Origin: Rhodovulum euryhalinum | Lineage (GTDB): Bacteria; Pseudomonadota; Alphaproteobacteria; Rhodobacterales; Rhodobacteraceae | Direction: 5' to 3' | DNA: 64,000 nucleotides | Assembly (NCBI RefSeq): GCF_004342445.1 | Contig: NZ_SLWW01000007.1 | Coordinates: 62,001-126,000 of the forward strand | In this document: positions 8,340 through 16,212 of the stretch, piece by piece | Layout of the letters: each line of letters starts with the position of its first letter | Numbering within the stretch: the first letter of the stretch is position 1 | Notes under the pieces: model-generated | Told to the model about the DNA's origin: nothing | The model's input: only the letters and a program-made list of their open reading frames with translations | Database searches by the model: none | Made by a program: the position numbers and the translations under genes

Positions 8340-9299
8340 TTACTGCGCGGCGATCATCTCGGCCTGCTTCACGATCACCTCGGCCTGCTTGATCGAGGCG
8401 ATGTCGACCAGCCGGCCCTTGTAGACCGTCGCGCCCTGGCCCTCGGCCTTGGCTTTTTCCATGGCGGCCAGGATCTCGCGCGCCTCGGTCACCGCGGCCT
8501 CGGACGGCGTGAACACCTCGTTGGCCAGCGCCACCTGTTTCGGGTGGATCGCCCATTTGCCCACCATGCCCAGAGTGGCCGAGCGCCGCGCCTGCGCATA
8601 GAACCCCTCGTCATCCGAGAAGTCGCCGAACGGCCCGTCGACGGGCAGCACGCCATGGGTGCGGCAGGCGGCGACGATCGCGGCCTGCGCCCAGTGCCAC
8701 GGGTCCGCCCAGTATTTCTGCCCCTCGCGGTGCATGTAGTAGTTTTCCTGCGTCCCCCCGATACCGGTGGTCTGCATCCCCATCGAGGCGGCGAAATCGG
8801 CAGCCCCCAGGGACATTGCCTGAAGCCGGGGCGAGGCGGCGGCGATCTCCTCGACATGGGAAATCCCGGCGGCCGATTCGATGATGACCTCGAACCCGAT
8901 GGGTTTCGTGCGCCCCATCGCACGCTCGACCGAGGTCACCAGCGCGTCGACCGCGTAGATGTCGGCGGCGCAGCCCACCTTGGGGATCATGATCAGGTCC
9001 AGCCGCTCGGACCCGTGCTCCAGCAGGTCCACCACGTCGCGGTACCAGTAGCCCGAATCAAGCCCGTTGATCCGCACGCTGAGGGTCTTCTTGCCCCAGT
9101 CCACGCTGCCGATCGCCTCGATCACGTTCTTGCGCGCCTGCGGTTTGTCGTCGGGCGCCACGGAATCCTCGAGGTCGAGGTTGATCACATCCGCCGCGCT
9201 TGCAGCCATCTTCTCGAAGATCTGCGGGCGCGAGCCCGGGCCGAAGAGCTGGCAGCGGTTGGGGCGGGCGACAGGCGTGGGCTGGATGCGAAAGCTCAT
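8340..9299 (-). CDS. mcl1: L-malyl-CoA / beta-methylmalyl-CoA lyase
   Basis: CitE-like aldolase that in Rhodobacter cleaves beta-methylmalyl-CoA to glyoxylate and propionyl-CoA and malyl-CoA to acetyl-CoA and glyoxylate, a step of the ethylmalonyl-CoA pathway for acetate assimilation. The start at MSFRIQPTPVARPNR (319 residues) is the known family N-terminus. Motifs include RCQLFGPGSRP, the acidic LDLEDSVAPDDK that provides magnesium ligands, the Glu in EVIIESAAG, and GKWAIHP near the C-terminus. It has its own terminator and is divergent from the D-glutamate operon. Confidence 0.93.
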   Translation of the reverse strand: MSFRIQPTPVARPNRCQLFGPGSRPQIFEKMAASAADVINLDLEDSVAPDDKPQARKNVIEAIGSVDWGKKTLSVRINGLDSGYWYRDVVDLLEHGSERLDLIMIPKVGCAADIYAVDALVTSVERAMGRTKPIGFEVIIESAAGISHVEEIAAASPRLQAMSLGAADFAASMGMQTTGIGGTQENYYMHREGQKYWADPWHWAQAAIVAACRTHGVLPVDGPFGDFSDDEGFYAQARRSATLGMVGKWAIHPKQVALANEVFTPSEAAVTEAREILAAMEKAKAEGQGATVYKGRLVDIASIKQAEVIVKQAEMIAAQ

Positions 9300-9480
9300 G
9301 GGTCGGGTCTCCCTGAAAGGATGTGTCCGTTGGATCACGTCCGGGGATAGAATCTTGCGCCGTGCTGGGCAAGCGATTTCGCCGCAGCGCAGCAAGGGAA
9401 ATCACGACTCTCCGGTCTGCGGGCCATTCGCGCCGGATATGTCGTGCATATGGCCCTGAGGGCGTGGAATCTTCGATCAT

Positions 9481-9497
9481 TTCGAGATTTCCTCGAA
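9481..9497. promoter_or_regulatory. candidate operator upstream of the D-glutamate operon
   Basis: An inverted repeat TTCGAG-N5-CTCGAA lies 97 bases before the dgcN start in the 294-bp divergent gap with mcl1. It sits in an AT-richer island compared with its flanks. Its shape (T-N11-A type palindrome) would suit a LysR-like regulator, but no regulator gene is adjacent and nothing proves binding. Nothing else was recognised in the gap. Confidence 0.35.
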
Positions 9498-9593
9498 TTA
9501 TCTTCACACGCGGCCGGCCTTCGATGGCCGGAACGGCAGGACATCCCCGCGGCCGATGCTAGGCTCTGCCCAGCCAAAGACCGGAGTCCCGCG

Positions 9594-10595
9594 ATGATCG
9601 AAACCCCCTACCTTCTTTTCCTCGGCGATGCGCCCGACCCCCTTGCCGCCAAGGTCGCCCAGGGCATCAAGGACTGGCGCCCCGAGAACGCCCTTGCCCA
9701 GTTCCGCATGGAGGGCTGCAAGGCCGACCTGCGCCTGCCCGACATGACGCTGGAAGAGGCGAAGGCGGCGGGCGCCAGGACGCTGGTGATCGGGGTGGCC
9801 AACCGGGGCGGCGTCATCAGCCCCGCGTGGAAGAAGGTGCTGGTGGCGGCGCTGGAAGAGGGCTTCGACCTCGCCTCGGGCCTGCACAACCTGCTGCGCG
9901 ACGAGCCCGACCTGGTGGCCGTCGCCGAGGCCTGCGGGCGGGCCCTGCACGACGTGCGGGTTCCGGAAGTCGACTATCCCATCGCGGATGGCAGGCGCCG
10001 CACCGGCAAGCGCTGCCTCGCGGTCGGCACCGATTGTTCCGTCGGCAAGATGTATACCGCGCTGGCGATGGACCGCGAGATGCAGGCGCGCGGGCTCAAG
10101 GCCACCTTCCGCGCCACCGGCCAGACCGGGATCCTGATCACCGGCGACGGCGTGCCGCTGGACGCGGTGGTGGCCGATTTCATGGCCGGCGCGGTCGAAT
10201 GGCTGACGCCGGACAACGACCCCGACCACTGGGATCTGATCGAGGGGCAGGGCAGCCTGTTCCATGTCTCGTTTTCCGGCGTGACCATGGCGCTGATCCA
10301 TGGTGGCCAGCCCGACGCGCTGATCCTCAGCCACGAACCGACCCGGCCCCATATGCGCGGGCTGCCCGATTACGGCTTGCCCACGCTGGAGGAGTTGCGC
10401 GATCTGTCGCTGACGGTGGCGCGCATCGCGAACCCCGATGTGCAGGTGGTCGGCATCTCGATCAACACCGCCGCGATGGGCGAGGACGAGGCGATGGCCT
10501 GCCTCGCCGGGATCGAGGCGCGGATGGGCCTGCCCACCGTCGATCCATTCCGGCAGGGCGCGGGGCGTCTGGTGGATGCGCTGGCGGCGCTGTAG
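9594..10595 (+). CDS. dgcN: DgcN-like N-acetyltransferase (DUF1611 family)
   Basis: Member of the DUF1611 P-loop family; homologues called DgcN acetylate D-glutamate in a D-glutamate catabolic route reported in marine proteobacteria. The start at MIETPYLLFLG (333 residues) has GGAG just upstream and is preferred over an ATG 150 bases earlier. A nucleotide-binding-like loop is GTDCSVGKM (about residue 143). Other conserved pieces are EGQGSLFHVSFSGVTMALIHG and SHEPTRPHMRG. It is followed after 9 bp by an enolase-superfamily epimerase and then by a D-amino-acid aminotransferase, which strongly supports a D-amino-acid role. The exact acyl donor and substrate are inferred from family naming. Confidence 0.8.
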   Translation: MIETPYLLFLGDAPDPLAAKVAQGIKDWRPENALAQFRMEGCKADLRLPDMTLEEAKAAGARTLVIGVANRGGVISPAWKKVLVAALEEGFDLASGLHNLLRDEPDLVAVAEACGRALHDVRVPEVDYPIADGRRRTGKRCLAVGTDCSVGKMYTALAMDREMQARGLKATFRATGQTGILITGDGVPLDAVVADFMAGAVEWLTPDNDPDHWDLIEGQGSLFHVSFSGVTMALIHGGQPDALILSHEPTRPHMRGLPDYGLPTLEELRDLSLTVARIANPDVQVVGISINTAAMGEDEAMACLAGIEARMGLPTVDPFRQGAGRLVDALAAL

Positions 10596-10604
10596 GCTGG
10601 CCCC

Positions 10605-11570
10605 ATGCAGATCGTCGTCACCCAGGATACATTCCCGCTCGCCGAACCCTTCACCATCTCGCGCGGCTCGAAGACCGAGGCGCGGGTGCTGACCGTGCGC
10701 CTTGCCGCGAACGGTGCGATGGTGTGGGGCGAATGTGTGCCCTATGCCCGCTATGGCGAATCGCCGGACAGCGTGACTGCCCGGATCGAGGCCCTGCCCG
10801 AGACCTTCACCCGCGCCGAGTTGCAGGAGTTGCTGCCCGCGGGCGCCGCGCGCAACGCGGTCGACTGCGCGCTATGGGACCTCGCGGCCAAGCGCGCGGA
10901 CAAGCGGGTTTGGCAACTGGCGGGCCTGCCCACACCGAAACCCGTCATCACGGCCTACACGCTCTCGCTCGACACGCCGGAAAACATGCGCGCGGCGGCG
11001 GCGAAACACGCCCGCCGCCCGCTGTTGAAGATCAAGCTGGGCACCCCCGACGACATGCCCCGGATCGAGGCCGTGCGCGACGGCGCCCCGAACGCCCGGA
11101 TCATCGTCGACGCCAACGAGGGCTGGACTGCCGATATCTACGCCGATCTGGCCCCCCATCTGGTGCGCCTCGGCGTCGAACTGGTGGAACAGCCGCTGCC
11201 CGCTGACGCCGACGACATGCTGGCCGAGATTGCCCGCCCCCTGCCGGTCTGCGCGGATGAATCCTGCCATGACCGCGCCTCGCTGCCCGGGCTGAAGGGC
11301 AAGTATGATCTCGTCAACATCAAGCTCGACAAGACCGGCGGGCTGACCGAGGCGCTGGCGCTGAAGAAGGCGGCGCACGCGCAGGGCTTCGGCATCATGG
11401 TCGGCTGCATGGTGGGCACCAGCCTTGCGATGGGGCCCGCGGTGGTGCTGGCGCAGGGCGCGGCGGTGACGGATCTTGACGGGCCGCTGCTTCTGGCAGA
11501 AGACCGGCCCCATGCGCTGGTCTACGATGCCAAGGGCGTGCACCCGCCCTCGGCCTTCCTGTGGGGCTGA
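10605..11570 (+). CDS. dgcA: DgcA-like N-acetyl-D-glutamate racemase / dipeptide epimerase (enolase superfamily)
   Basis: Muconate-lactonizing-enzyme-type enolase-superfamily protein of 321 residues. The catalytic acid/base KxK is in LLKIKLG (about residues 143-145). Metal ligands are the Asp in IIVDANEGW, the Glu in ELVEQPLP and the Asp in VCADES, and the opposite-face lysine is in VNIKLDKTGG. These features are shared by L-Ala-D/L-Glu epimerases and by DgcA, so annotation by sequence alone is ambiguous. Its position between dgcN and a D-amino-acid aminotransferase favours racemisation of N-acetyl-D-glutamate to N-acetyl-L-glutamate over murein peptide recycling. Confidence 0.78.
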   Translation: MQIVVTQDTFPLAEPFTISRGSKTEARVLTVRLAANGAMVWGECVPYARYGESPDSVTARIEALPETFTRAELQELLPAGAARNAVDCALWDLAAKRADKRVWQLAGLPTPKPVITAYTLSLDTPENMRAAAAKHARRPLLKIKLGTPDDMPRIEAVRDGAPNARIIVDANEGWTADIYADLAPHLVRLGVELVEQPLPADADDMLAEIARPLPVCADESCHDRASLPGLKGKYDLVNIKLDKTGGLTEALALKKAAHAQGFGIMVGCMVGTSLAMGPAVVLAQGAAVTDLDGPLLLAEDRPHALVYDAKGVHPPSAFLWG

Positions 11571-11603
11571 CGCAGGAACCGCGAGAAGGAAAGGACCGCC
11601 GCG

Positions 11604-12464
11604 ATGAGCCGGATCGTCTATGTGAATGGCGAGTATCTCCCCGAGGATCAGGCCAGGGTCTCGATCTTCGATCGCGGCTTCCTGTTCGCCGATGGCGTGT
11701 ATGAGGTCACCAGCGTCCTGGATGGCAAGCTCATTGATTTCCAAGGCCACGCCGCGCGGCTGGAACGCTCGCTGGGCGAACTTGACATGGCCGCGCCGGT
11801 CACGATGGACGAACTGCTGGCGATCCACCGCGACCTGGTGAAGCTGAACAATGTCGAAGAGGGGATGGTCTATCTGCAGATCACCCGCGGCGCCGCGGCC
11901 GACCGCGACTTCGTCTTCCCCGACCCGGCGGCAACCCCCTCGACACTGGTGATGTTCACCCAGTCCAAGGGCCTGATCGACAGCGCCGCGGCAAAGACCG
12001 GCATCAAGGTGATCTCGATCGACGATATCCGCTGGGGCCGGCGCGACATCAAGACGGTGCAACTGCTCTACCCGTCGATGGGCAAGATGATGGCCAAGAA
12101 GGCCGGGGTCGACGACGCCTGGATGGTCGAGGACGGTGTCGTGACCGAGGGCACCTCGAACAACGCCTATATCGTCAAGGGCGGCAAGATCATCACCCGG
12201 CACCTGGGCACCGAGATCCTGCACGGCATCACCCGGGCGGCGGTGCTGAAGATGGCGCGCGAGTCGCAGATGGAGGTGGAAGAGCGCCCCTTCACCATCG
12301 AGGAGGCCAAGGCCGCCGACGAGGCCTTCGTCACCTCGGCCTCGACCTTTGTGACGCCCGTCGTGGCGATCGACGGGGTGGCGCTGGGGGATGGAACCCC
12401 CGGCCCGGTGGCCCGGCGCCTGCGCGAAATCTACATCGACGAAAGCCGCAAGGCGGCGCTCTAG
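11604..12464 (+). CDS. dat: D-amino-acid aminotransferase (PLP fold type IV)
   Basis: Transfers the amino group from D-amino acids such as D-alanine to 2-oxoglutarate, producing D-glutamate. The PLP lysine is in DIKTVQLL (about residue 151), and the Glu that contacts the pyridine nitrogen is in VTEGTSNNA. The N-terminus YVNGEYLPEDQA and the phrase RGFLFADGVYE are typical of D-Ala aminotransferases. It is 286 residues, normal for the family, with a GGAAAGGA ribosome site 9 bases upstream of ATG. As the third gene of the operon its product, D-glutamate, would feed DgcN and DgcA. A branched-chain substrate is less likely given context. Confidence 0.88.
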   Translation: MSRIVYVNGEYLPEDQARVSIFDRGFLFADGVYEVTSVLDGKLIDFQGHAARLERSLGELDMAAPVTMDELLAIHRDLVKLNNVEEGMVYLQITRGAAADRDFVFPDPAATPSTLVMFTQSKGLIDSAAAKTGIKVISIDDIRWGRRDIKTVQLLYPSMGKMMAKKAGVDDAWMVEDGVVTEGTSNNAYIVKGGKIITRHLGTEILHGITRAAVLKMARESQMEVEERPFTIEEAKAADEAFVTSASTFVTPVVAIDGVALGDGTPGPVARRLREIYIDESRKAAL

Positions 12465-12475
12465 GGGCGCGGGCC

Positions 12476-12829
12476 TCAGTCGTCGCGCCCCTCGTTCTCC
12501 TTGCCGGGCGGACGGGGGCGGCGTGTCGGCGGGTCGGTCTGCGGCTGCCCGGACCAGACCACGGGATATTCCAGCCAGCGCTGGATGAAGTTCCACGACT
12601 GGTTATAGCCGTCATGGGGCAGGGTGCAGGCCGAGCAGTCCTTGCGCGTCAGACCGTTCGCGTCGGTGAACACCTCGTAGGGACCGGGACATTCGTAGGC
12701 GATCAGCGGGCAATAGCAGAACAGGCAGTTGAACTCGCGCTTGATGCCCTTGTGGCAGGGCAGGAAGGGGCAGGTCGTGTTCGTGAAGCCCTTGAAGCCC
12801 TCGTTGGTGGTGGTGTCCTTCGGTTGCAT
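12476..12829 (-). CDS. cysteine-rich small-domain protein under B12 riboswitch control
   Basis: A 117-residue protein whose first 75 residues carry eight or more cysteines (CPFLPC, NCLFCYC, YECPG, DCSAC), matching the cysteine-rich small domain family often found near cobalamin genes. It is a probable metal-binding domain of unknown biochemical role. The start at MQPKDTTT was chosen because an AGGAAG ribosome site lies 7 bases upstream; the in-frame ATG seven codons earlier has none. The tail is Pro/Arg-rich and looks disordered. A cobalamin riboswitch lies about 195 bases upstream on the same strand and no other gene intervenes, so expression should fall when adenosylcobalamin is plentiful. 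Confidence 0.85.
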   Translation of the reverse strand: MQPKDTTTNEGFKGFTNTTCPFLPCHKGIKREFNCLFCYCPLIAYECPGPYEVFTDANGLTRKDCSACTLPHDGYNQSWNFIQRWLEYPVVWSGQPQTDPPTRRPRPPGKENEGRDD

Positions 12830-13023
12830 CGGCCGACTTCCTTTCGCCACTTGGATGCCCGCGCCGTCCCGCGCCGCTGCACCCCTGATGCCCGGCCTCC
12901 GCGCGACAGGGCGGCGGCGCCGGATGCAGAACCCCGGGACGGAAAACAGCGGAGGGATGCGCGCCGGGCAACACCGGACCGGCCGCGTCCCGCCTCCGGG
13001 CCCGCCGCCCGAGGTCGGTTCAT

Positions 13024-13182
13024 CGTTCCGGCAGGTCTCCTGGCTTGCGGGTCGTCACCCTGCCGCCCGCCTTCCCGGCACCGGCCGGTGGCTTTCGGGC
13101 GGGGGCTCGCCGCTTACAGTTGCGGGGGCAGCGCCGGGTTCGCACCGGCTTCCCTTTTCACTCCCGGGGGAGCACCTGAACG
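13024..13182 (-). promoter_or_regulatory. cobalamin riboswitch
   Basis: Read on the minus strand this has the ordered hallmarks of the adenosylcobalamin aptamer. They are the start GGTGC, the GGGAAGCCGGTGCGA stretch, the core GCTGCCCCCGCAACTGTAAG, and the 3' B12 box GCCAGGAGACCTGCC. The outer P1 helix can be drawn between CGTTC at the 5' end and GAACG at the 3' end. It precedes the cysteine-rich protein gene. The 190-nt segment between aptamer and start codon is GC-rich and must hold the expression platform, which I did not resolve. Confidence 0.95.
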
Positions 13183-13212
13183 TCGTCCACACCTGACCTC
13201 GCCGGCGCCGTC

Positions 13213-13218
13213 TGTCAA
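13213..13218 (-). promoter_or_regulatory. candidate -35 element for the riboswitch transcript
   Basis: A perfect TTGACA on the minus strand lies about 30 bases upstream of the aptamer, which is where the -35 of its promoter should be. No good -10 hexamer is visible at 16-18 bases. The element is embedded in an inverted repeat, CGTCTGTCA at 13209-13217 with TGACAGACG at 13243-13251. The rest of the gap up to the hydroxylase stop shows nothing else. Confidence 0.4.
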
Positions 13219-13300
13219 GCGGGGCTGCGTTCATAACATGCATGACAGACGCCGGTGGCGCCCCGGCATCACGCCACCCGAACCGCGCCAGGGCAGCGCC

Positions 13301-15541
13301 TCAGGCGAAGCGCACGGATTTGGCCAGCGGCAGCTCGCGCACCCGCTGGCCGGTCGCGGCGAAGATCGCGTTGGCCAGCGCCGGGGCGGCGGGGGGCACC
13401 GGGGGCTCGCCGATGCCGCGGATGGTGTCGGTGGTTTCCAGCCCGCGAACCACGATCTCGGGGCAGGCGGGCAGCCGCATCGCCGGGTAGGTGTCGAAAT
13501 TCTCCTGCTCGGGGCGGCCGTCTGCATAGGTCAGTTCCGACCAGATCGCGTGGGACAGGCCCCAGACCACGCCGCCCTGGACCTGGTTCTCGAAATTCAC
13601 CGGGTCGAGCACGCGCCCCACCTCGGCCGCGACGAAGACCCGGTCGATGCGGATACCCCTGTCGGTCGCGGTCACCTCGACCACCTCTGCGCAGGGCACG
13701 CCGAAGGACAGGGTAAAGGCCAGCCCCCGGCCCCGGCCCGGCCCTAGCGCGCCGCCCCAGCCCGACATCTCGCCCACTGCCTCCAGCACCCGGGCGGAGG
13801 GCGCATGGCTGCACAGCCGCAGCCGTTCGGCCAGCGGATCGGCGCCGGCTTCGTGGATCAGCTCGTCCAGCAGGGATTCGTGGAAGAACCCGTTGGCCGA
13901 TGCCCCCACCGACCGCCAGGAACTGACCGGCACGGTTTCGGCCGCGCGATAGCCGGTGACGCGATAGGCGGGAATCGCGAAGGGCTGGTCCCAGGCGCCC
14001 GCAACGATGGCGGTATCGGCCCCCAGCGCGTTGAACCCCAGCCGCCCCATCTGCGATTCCGAGACGGACGGCGCCGCGATCGACAGGTCCAGCGCCGCGA
14101 CGCGACCCTCTGCCACCCGGCCGCGGCCCCGCGCGATGGCGGCGGGGCGGGGGAAATCGTGGGTCATGTCCTCTTCGCGCGACCAGGTCAGTTTCACCGG
14201 ACGGCCCTCGGCCGCCCAGGCCAGCCGCACCGCCTGGTCGATGAAATCATCCTCCAGCCGCCGCCCGAAACTGCCGCCCATCGGCAGCGCCCGCAGCAGC
14301 ACGCCGTCGCGTGACAGCCCCGACAGCCGCCGCGCGGTCTTGGCCGCAAAGCCCGGGATCTGGGTGCCCGCGCGCACCTCAAGCTGGCCGTTGCGGAACC
14401 AGGCCAGCGCGGTCATCGGCTCCAGCGGCGCATGCGCCAGGAAGGGCACGCGGTAGTCCGCCTCGACATCGGCGCCATCCGCCAGCGCCGCCTCGATATC
14501 GCCCTCGTCCTTCAGACGGCTGTCGCGCGCGTCCTCGTCAAGGGCGGCCGCGATCGACTCGAACAGCGCCCCGGTGGTCGCCGGATAGGGCGCGGGCCCC
14601 CAGTCGAAGCGGATCGCGCGCACCGCCTCGAAGGCCCGCCACGTGCTGTCGGCCAGCACGCCCGCGCCGCCGGGCAGCGGCACGACCCGGACCACGCCCT
14701 TCATCGCCTCGGCCGCGCTGGCGTCCATGGCCACGACCCCGCCGCCCCGCCGCGGGTTGGTGCGCACCGCGGCGAAAAGCATCCCCGGCAGTGCCTGGTC
14801 GATGCCATAGCGTTGCAGGCCGGTCGATTTCGCCACGATGTCGATCCGGCGCATCGGCCTGCCCAGCAGGCGCCACTCGGCCGGATCCTTCAGCCGGACC
14901 TCGCGGGGTTCCAGCAGGCGGCCCGCGGCGGGGGCAAGCTCGACATAGCTCAGCCGGGTGCCGTCGGGCGCGATCACCGCGCCGTCCCCGGTGGTCAGCG
15001 TGTCCTCGGCCACGCCCAGCCGCCGCGCCGCGGCGGTAACCAGTATCGCGCGGGCCGCCGCCCCGGCATGGCGCAGCCGGTCATAGGCATCGGGCACCGT
15101 CGACGACCCGCCGGTGATCTGCAAGGCCATCAGCTTGCTCGCCCATCCGCCGGCCTCGCGCGCGGCCTCGGCCATCCAGCCCTCGTCGGTCGCCGCGAAG
15201 GGCAGGCCCTCGGCCACGATCCGGGCGTTGTAATAGGCCGGGGCGGGCGGGCCCGGATCGGTGCGCACGGCGTCCAGCGCCACGTCCAGTTCCTCGGCGA
15301 TCAGCGCCGCCTGAATCGAGGTGGCGCCCTGGCCCATGTCGGCGCGCGGCGTGATCAGCGTGATGCCGCCCCGGTCGATCAGCACATGGGGCGTCAGCGC
15401 CGCCATGCCGGGCGGCAGATCGTCGGCCAGCGGGCTGACATAGGGCTGGCGCAGAGAATAGATGCCGATCGCAAACCCGCCCGCCACCGTCGCCGCCCCG
15501 ACCAGGAACCCCCGCCGCGCGATCTTGCCCAGACCTGCCAT
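13301..15541 (-). CDS. molybdenum hydroxylase large subunit (isoquinoline 1-oxidoreductase beta-like)
   Basis: Molybdopterin-cytosine-dinucleotide-binding catalytic subunit of the xanthine oxidase family, 746 residues. The N-terminus KIARRGFLVGAATVAGG is a twin-arginine-like signal followed by a hydrophobic stretch, as in IorB-type periplasmic or membrane-associated aldehyde/N-heterocycle dehydrogenases. Cofactor-binding phrases include ADMGQGATSIQ, MGGSFGRR and SWRSVGASANGFFHES, and the C-terminal GIGEPPVPPAAPALANAIF is characteristic. It lies 3 bases after the small 2Fe-2S subunit gene. No electron-accepting cytochrome or cofactor-inserting chaperone gene is adjacent, so physiological substrate and acceptor remain open. 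Confidence 0.85.
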   Translation of the reverse strand: MAGLGKIARRGFLVGAATVAGGFAIGIYSLRQPYVSPLADDLPPGMAALTPHVLIDRGGITLITPRADMGQGATSIQAALIAEELDVALDAVRTDPGPPAPAYYNARIVAEGLPFAATDEGWMAEAAREAGGWASKLMALQITGGSSTVPDAYDRLRHAGAAARAILVTAAARRLGVAEDTLTTGDGAVIAPDGTRLSYVELAPAAGRLLEPREVRLKDPAEWRLLGRPMRRIDIVAKSTGLQRYGIDQALPGMLFAAVRTNPRRGGGVVAMDASAAEAMKGVVRVVPLPGGAGVLADSTWRAFEAVRAIRFDWGPAPYPATTGALFESIAAALDEDARDSRLKDEGDIEAALADGADVEADYRVPFLAHAPLEPMTALAWFRNGQLEVRAGTQIPGFAAKTARRLSGLSRDGVLLRALPMGGSFGRRLEDDFIDQAVRLAWAAEGRPVKLTWSREEDMTHDFPRPAAIARGRGRVAEGRVAALDLSIAAPSVSESQMGRLGFNALGADTAIVAGAWDQPFAIPAYRVTGYRAAETVPVSSWRSVGASANGFFHESLLDELIHEAGADPLAERLRLCSHAPSARVLEAVGEMSGWGGALGPGRGRGLAFTLSFGVPCAEVVEVTATDRGIRIDRVFVAAEVGRVLDPVNFENQVQGGVVWGLSHAIWSELTYADGRPEQENFDTYPAMRLPACPEIVVRGLETTDTIRGIGEPPVPPAAPALANAIFAATGQRVRELPLAKSVRFA

Positions 15542-15544
15542 CGC

Positions 15545-16003
15545 TCAGCCCTCCCTCAGCTTGTCGGCCGCCAGCCGTACCGCCGCGCGGATCCGCGGAT
15601 AGGTGCCACAGCGGCAGAGATTGCCCGCCAGCGCATCGTCGATCTGGTTCTGGCTCGGCGCGGGCACCTCGGCCAGCAGTGCGGCGGCGGCCATGATCTG
15701 GCCCGACTGGCAATAGCCGCATTGCGCGACCTGCGTCTCGATCCAGGCGGCCTGCACGGGATGCGGCGCCGCGGGCGTGCCCAGCCCCTCGATCGTGGTC
15801 ACCGGCGCGTCCACATCGCCTGCCGCGACCTGGCAGGACTGCACCGCGCGGCCCCCCAGATGCACCGTGCAGGCGCCGCACTGGCCGATGCCGCAGCCGT
15901 ATTTCGTGCCCGTCAGCCCGAGGATGTCGCGCAGCACCCACAAGAGCGGCATCTCGGGGTCGACATCGAGATCGTGTTCGGTTCCGTTCACGGTCAGCTT
16001 CAT
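15545..16003 (-). CDS. molybdenum hydroxylase 2Fe-2S small subunit (IorA-like)
   Basis: A 152-residue protein with two 2Fe-2S domains. The plant-type ferredoxin cluster is [14 protein letters not shown] with the fourth Cys in VQSCQ (about residues 41-63). The second cluster is in CGYCQSG and [11 protein letters not shown] (about residues 100-140). Length and motif order match the small subunit of isoquinoline 1-oxidoreductase and related carbon-monoxide-dehydrogenase-family enzymes. It passes electrons from the molybdenum site of the downstream subunit. The pair forms a two-gene operon divergent from pgm. Confidence 0.9.
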   Translation of the reverse strand: MKLTVNGTEHDLDVDPEMPLLWVLRDILGLTGTKYGCGIGQCGACTVHLGGRAVQSCQVAAGDVDAPVTTIEGLGTPAAPHPVQAAWIETQVAQCGYCQSGQIMAAAALLAEVPAPSQNQIDDALAGNLCRCGTYPRIRAAVRLAADKLREG

Positions 16004-16212
16004 CTGCGCTGGGCCTCCTGCACGGCGAATCCCCTGGGGCGAACGCGGTTCGCGTGGCGCACCAATCGCCCGGTTTGGCCCCCTTTGGCAACGCCCCGGC
16101 GGACGTGTGCCCGTGAAACCCCGGCCCCGCGGGGCGCGCTTGTGGCGGACGCCCGCATCGCTATGCTGGGCAGCGCCCGCGCGCCGGGCCCACGAATTGC
16201 GGGACAGATAGC

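Noticed and set aside
12703-13023. A 106-codon minus-strand frame between the riboswitch and the Cys-rich gene
   Set aside because: It overlaps the Cys-rich gene in another frame, is Arg/Ala/Ser-rich with no motif, and has no ribosome site.
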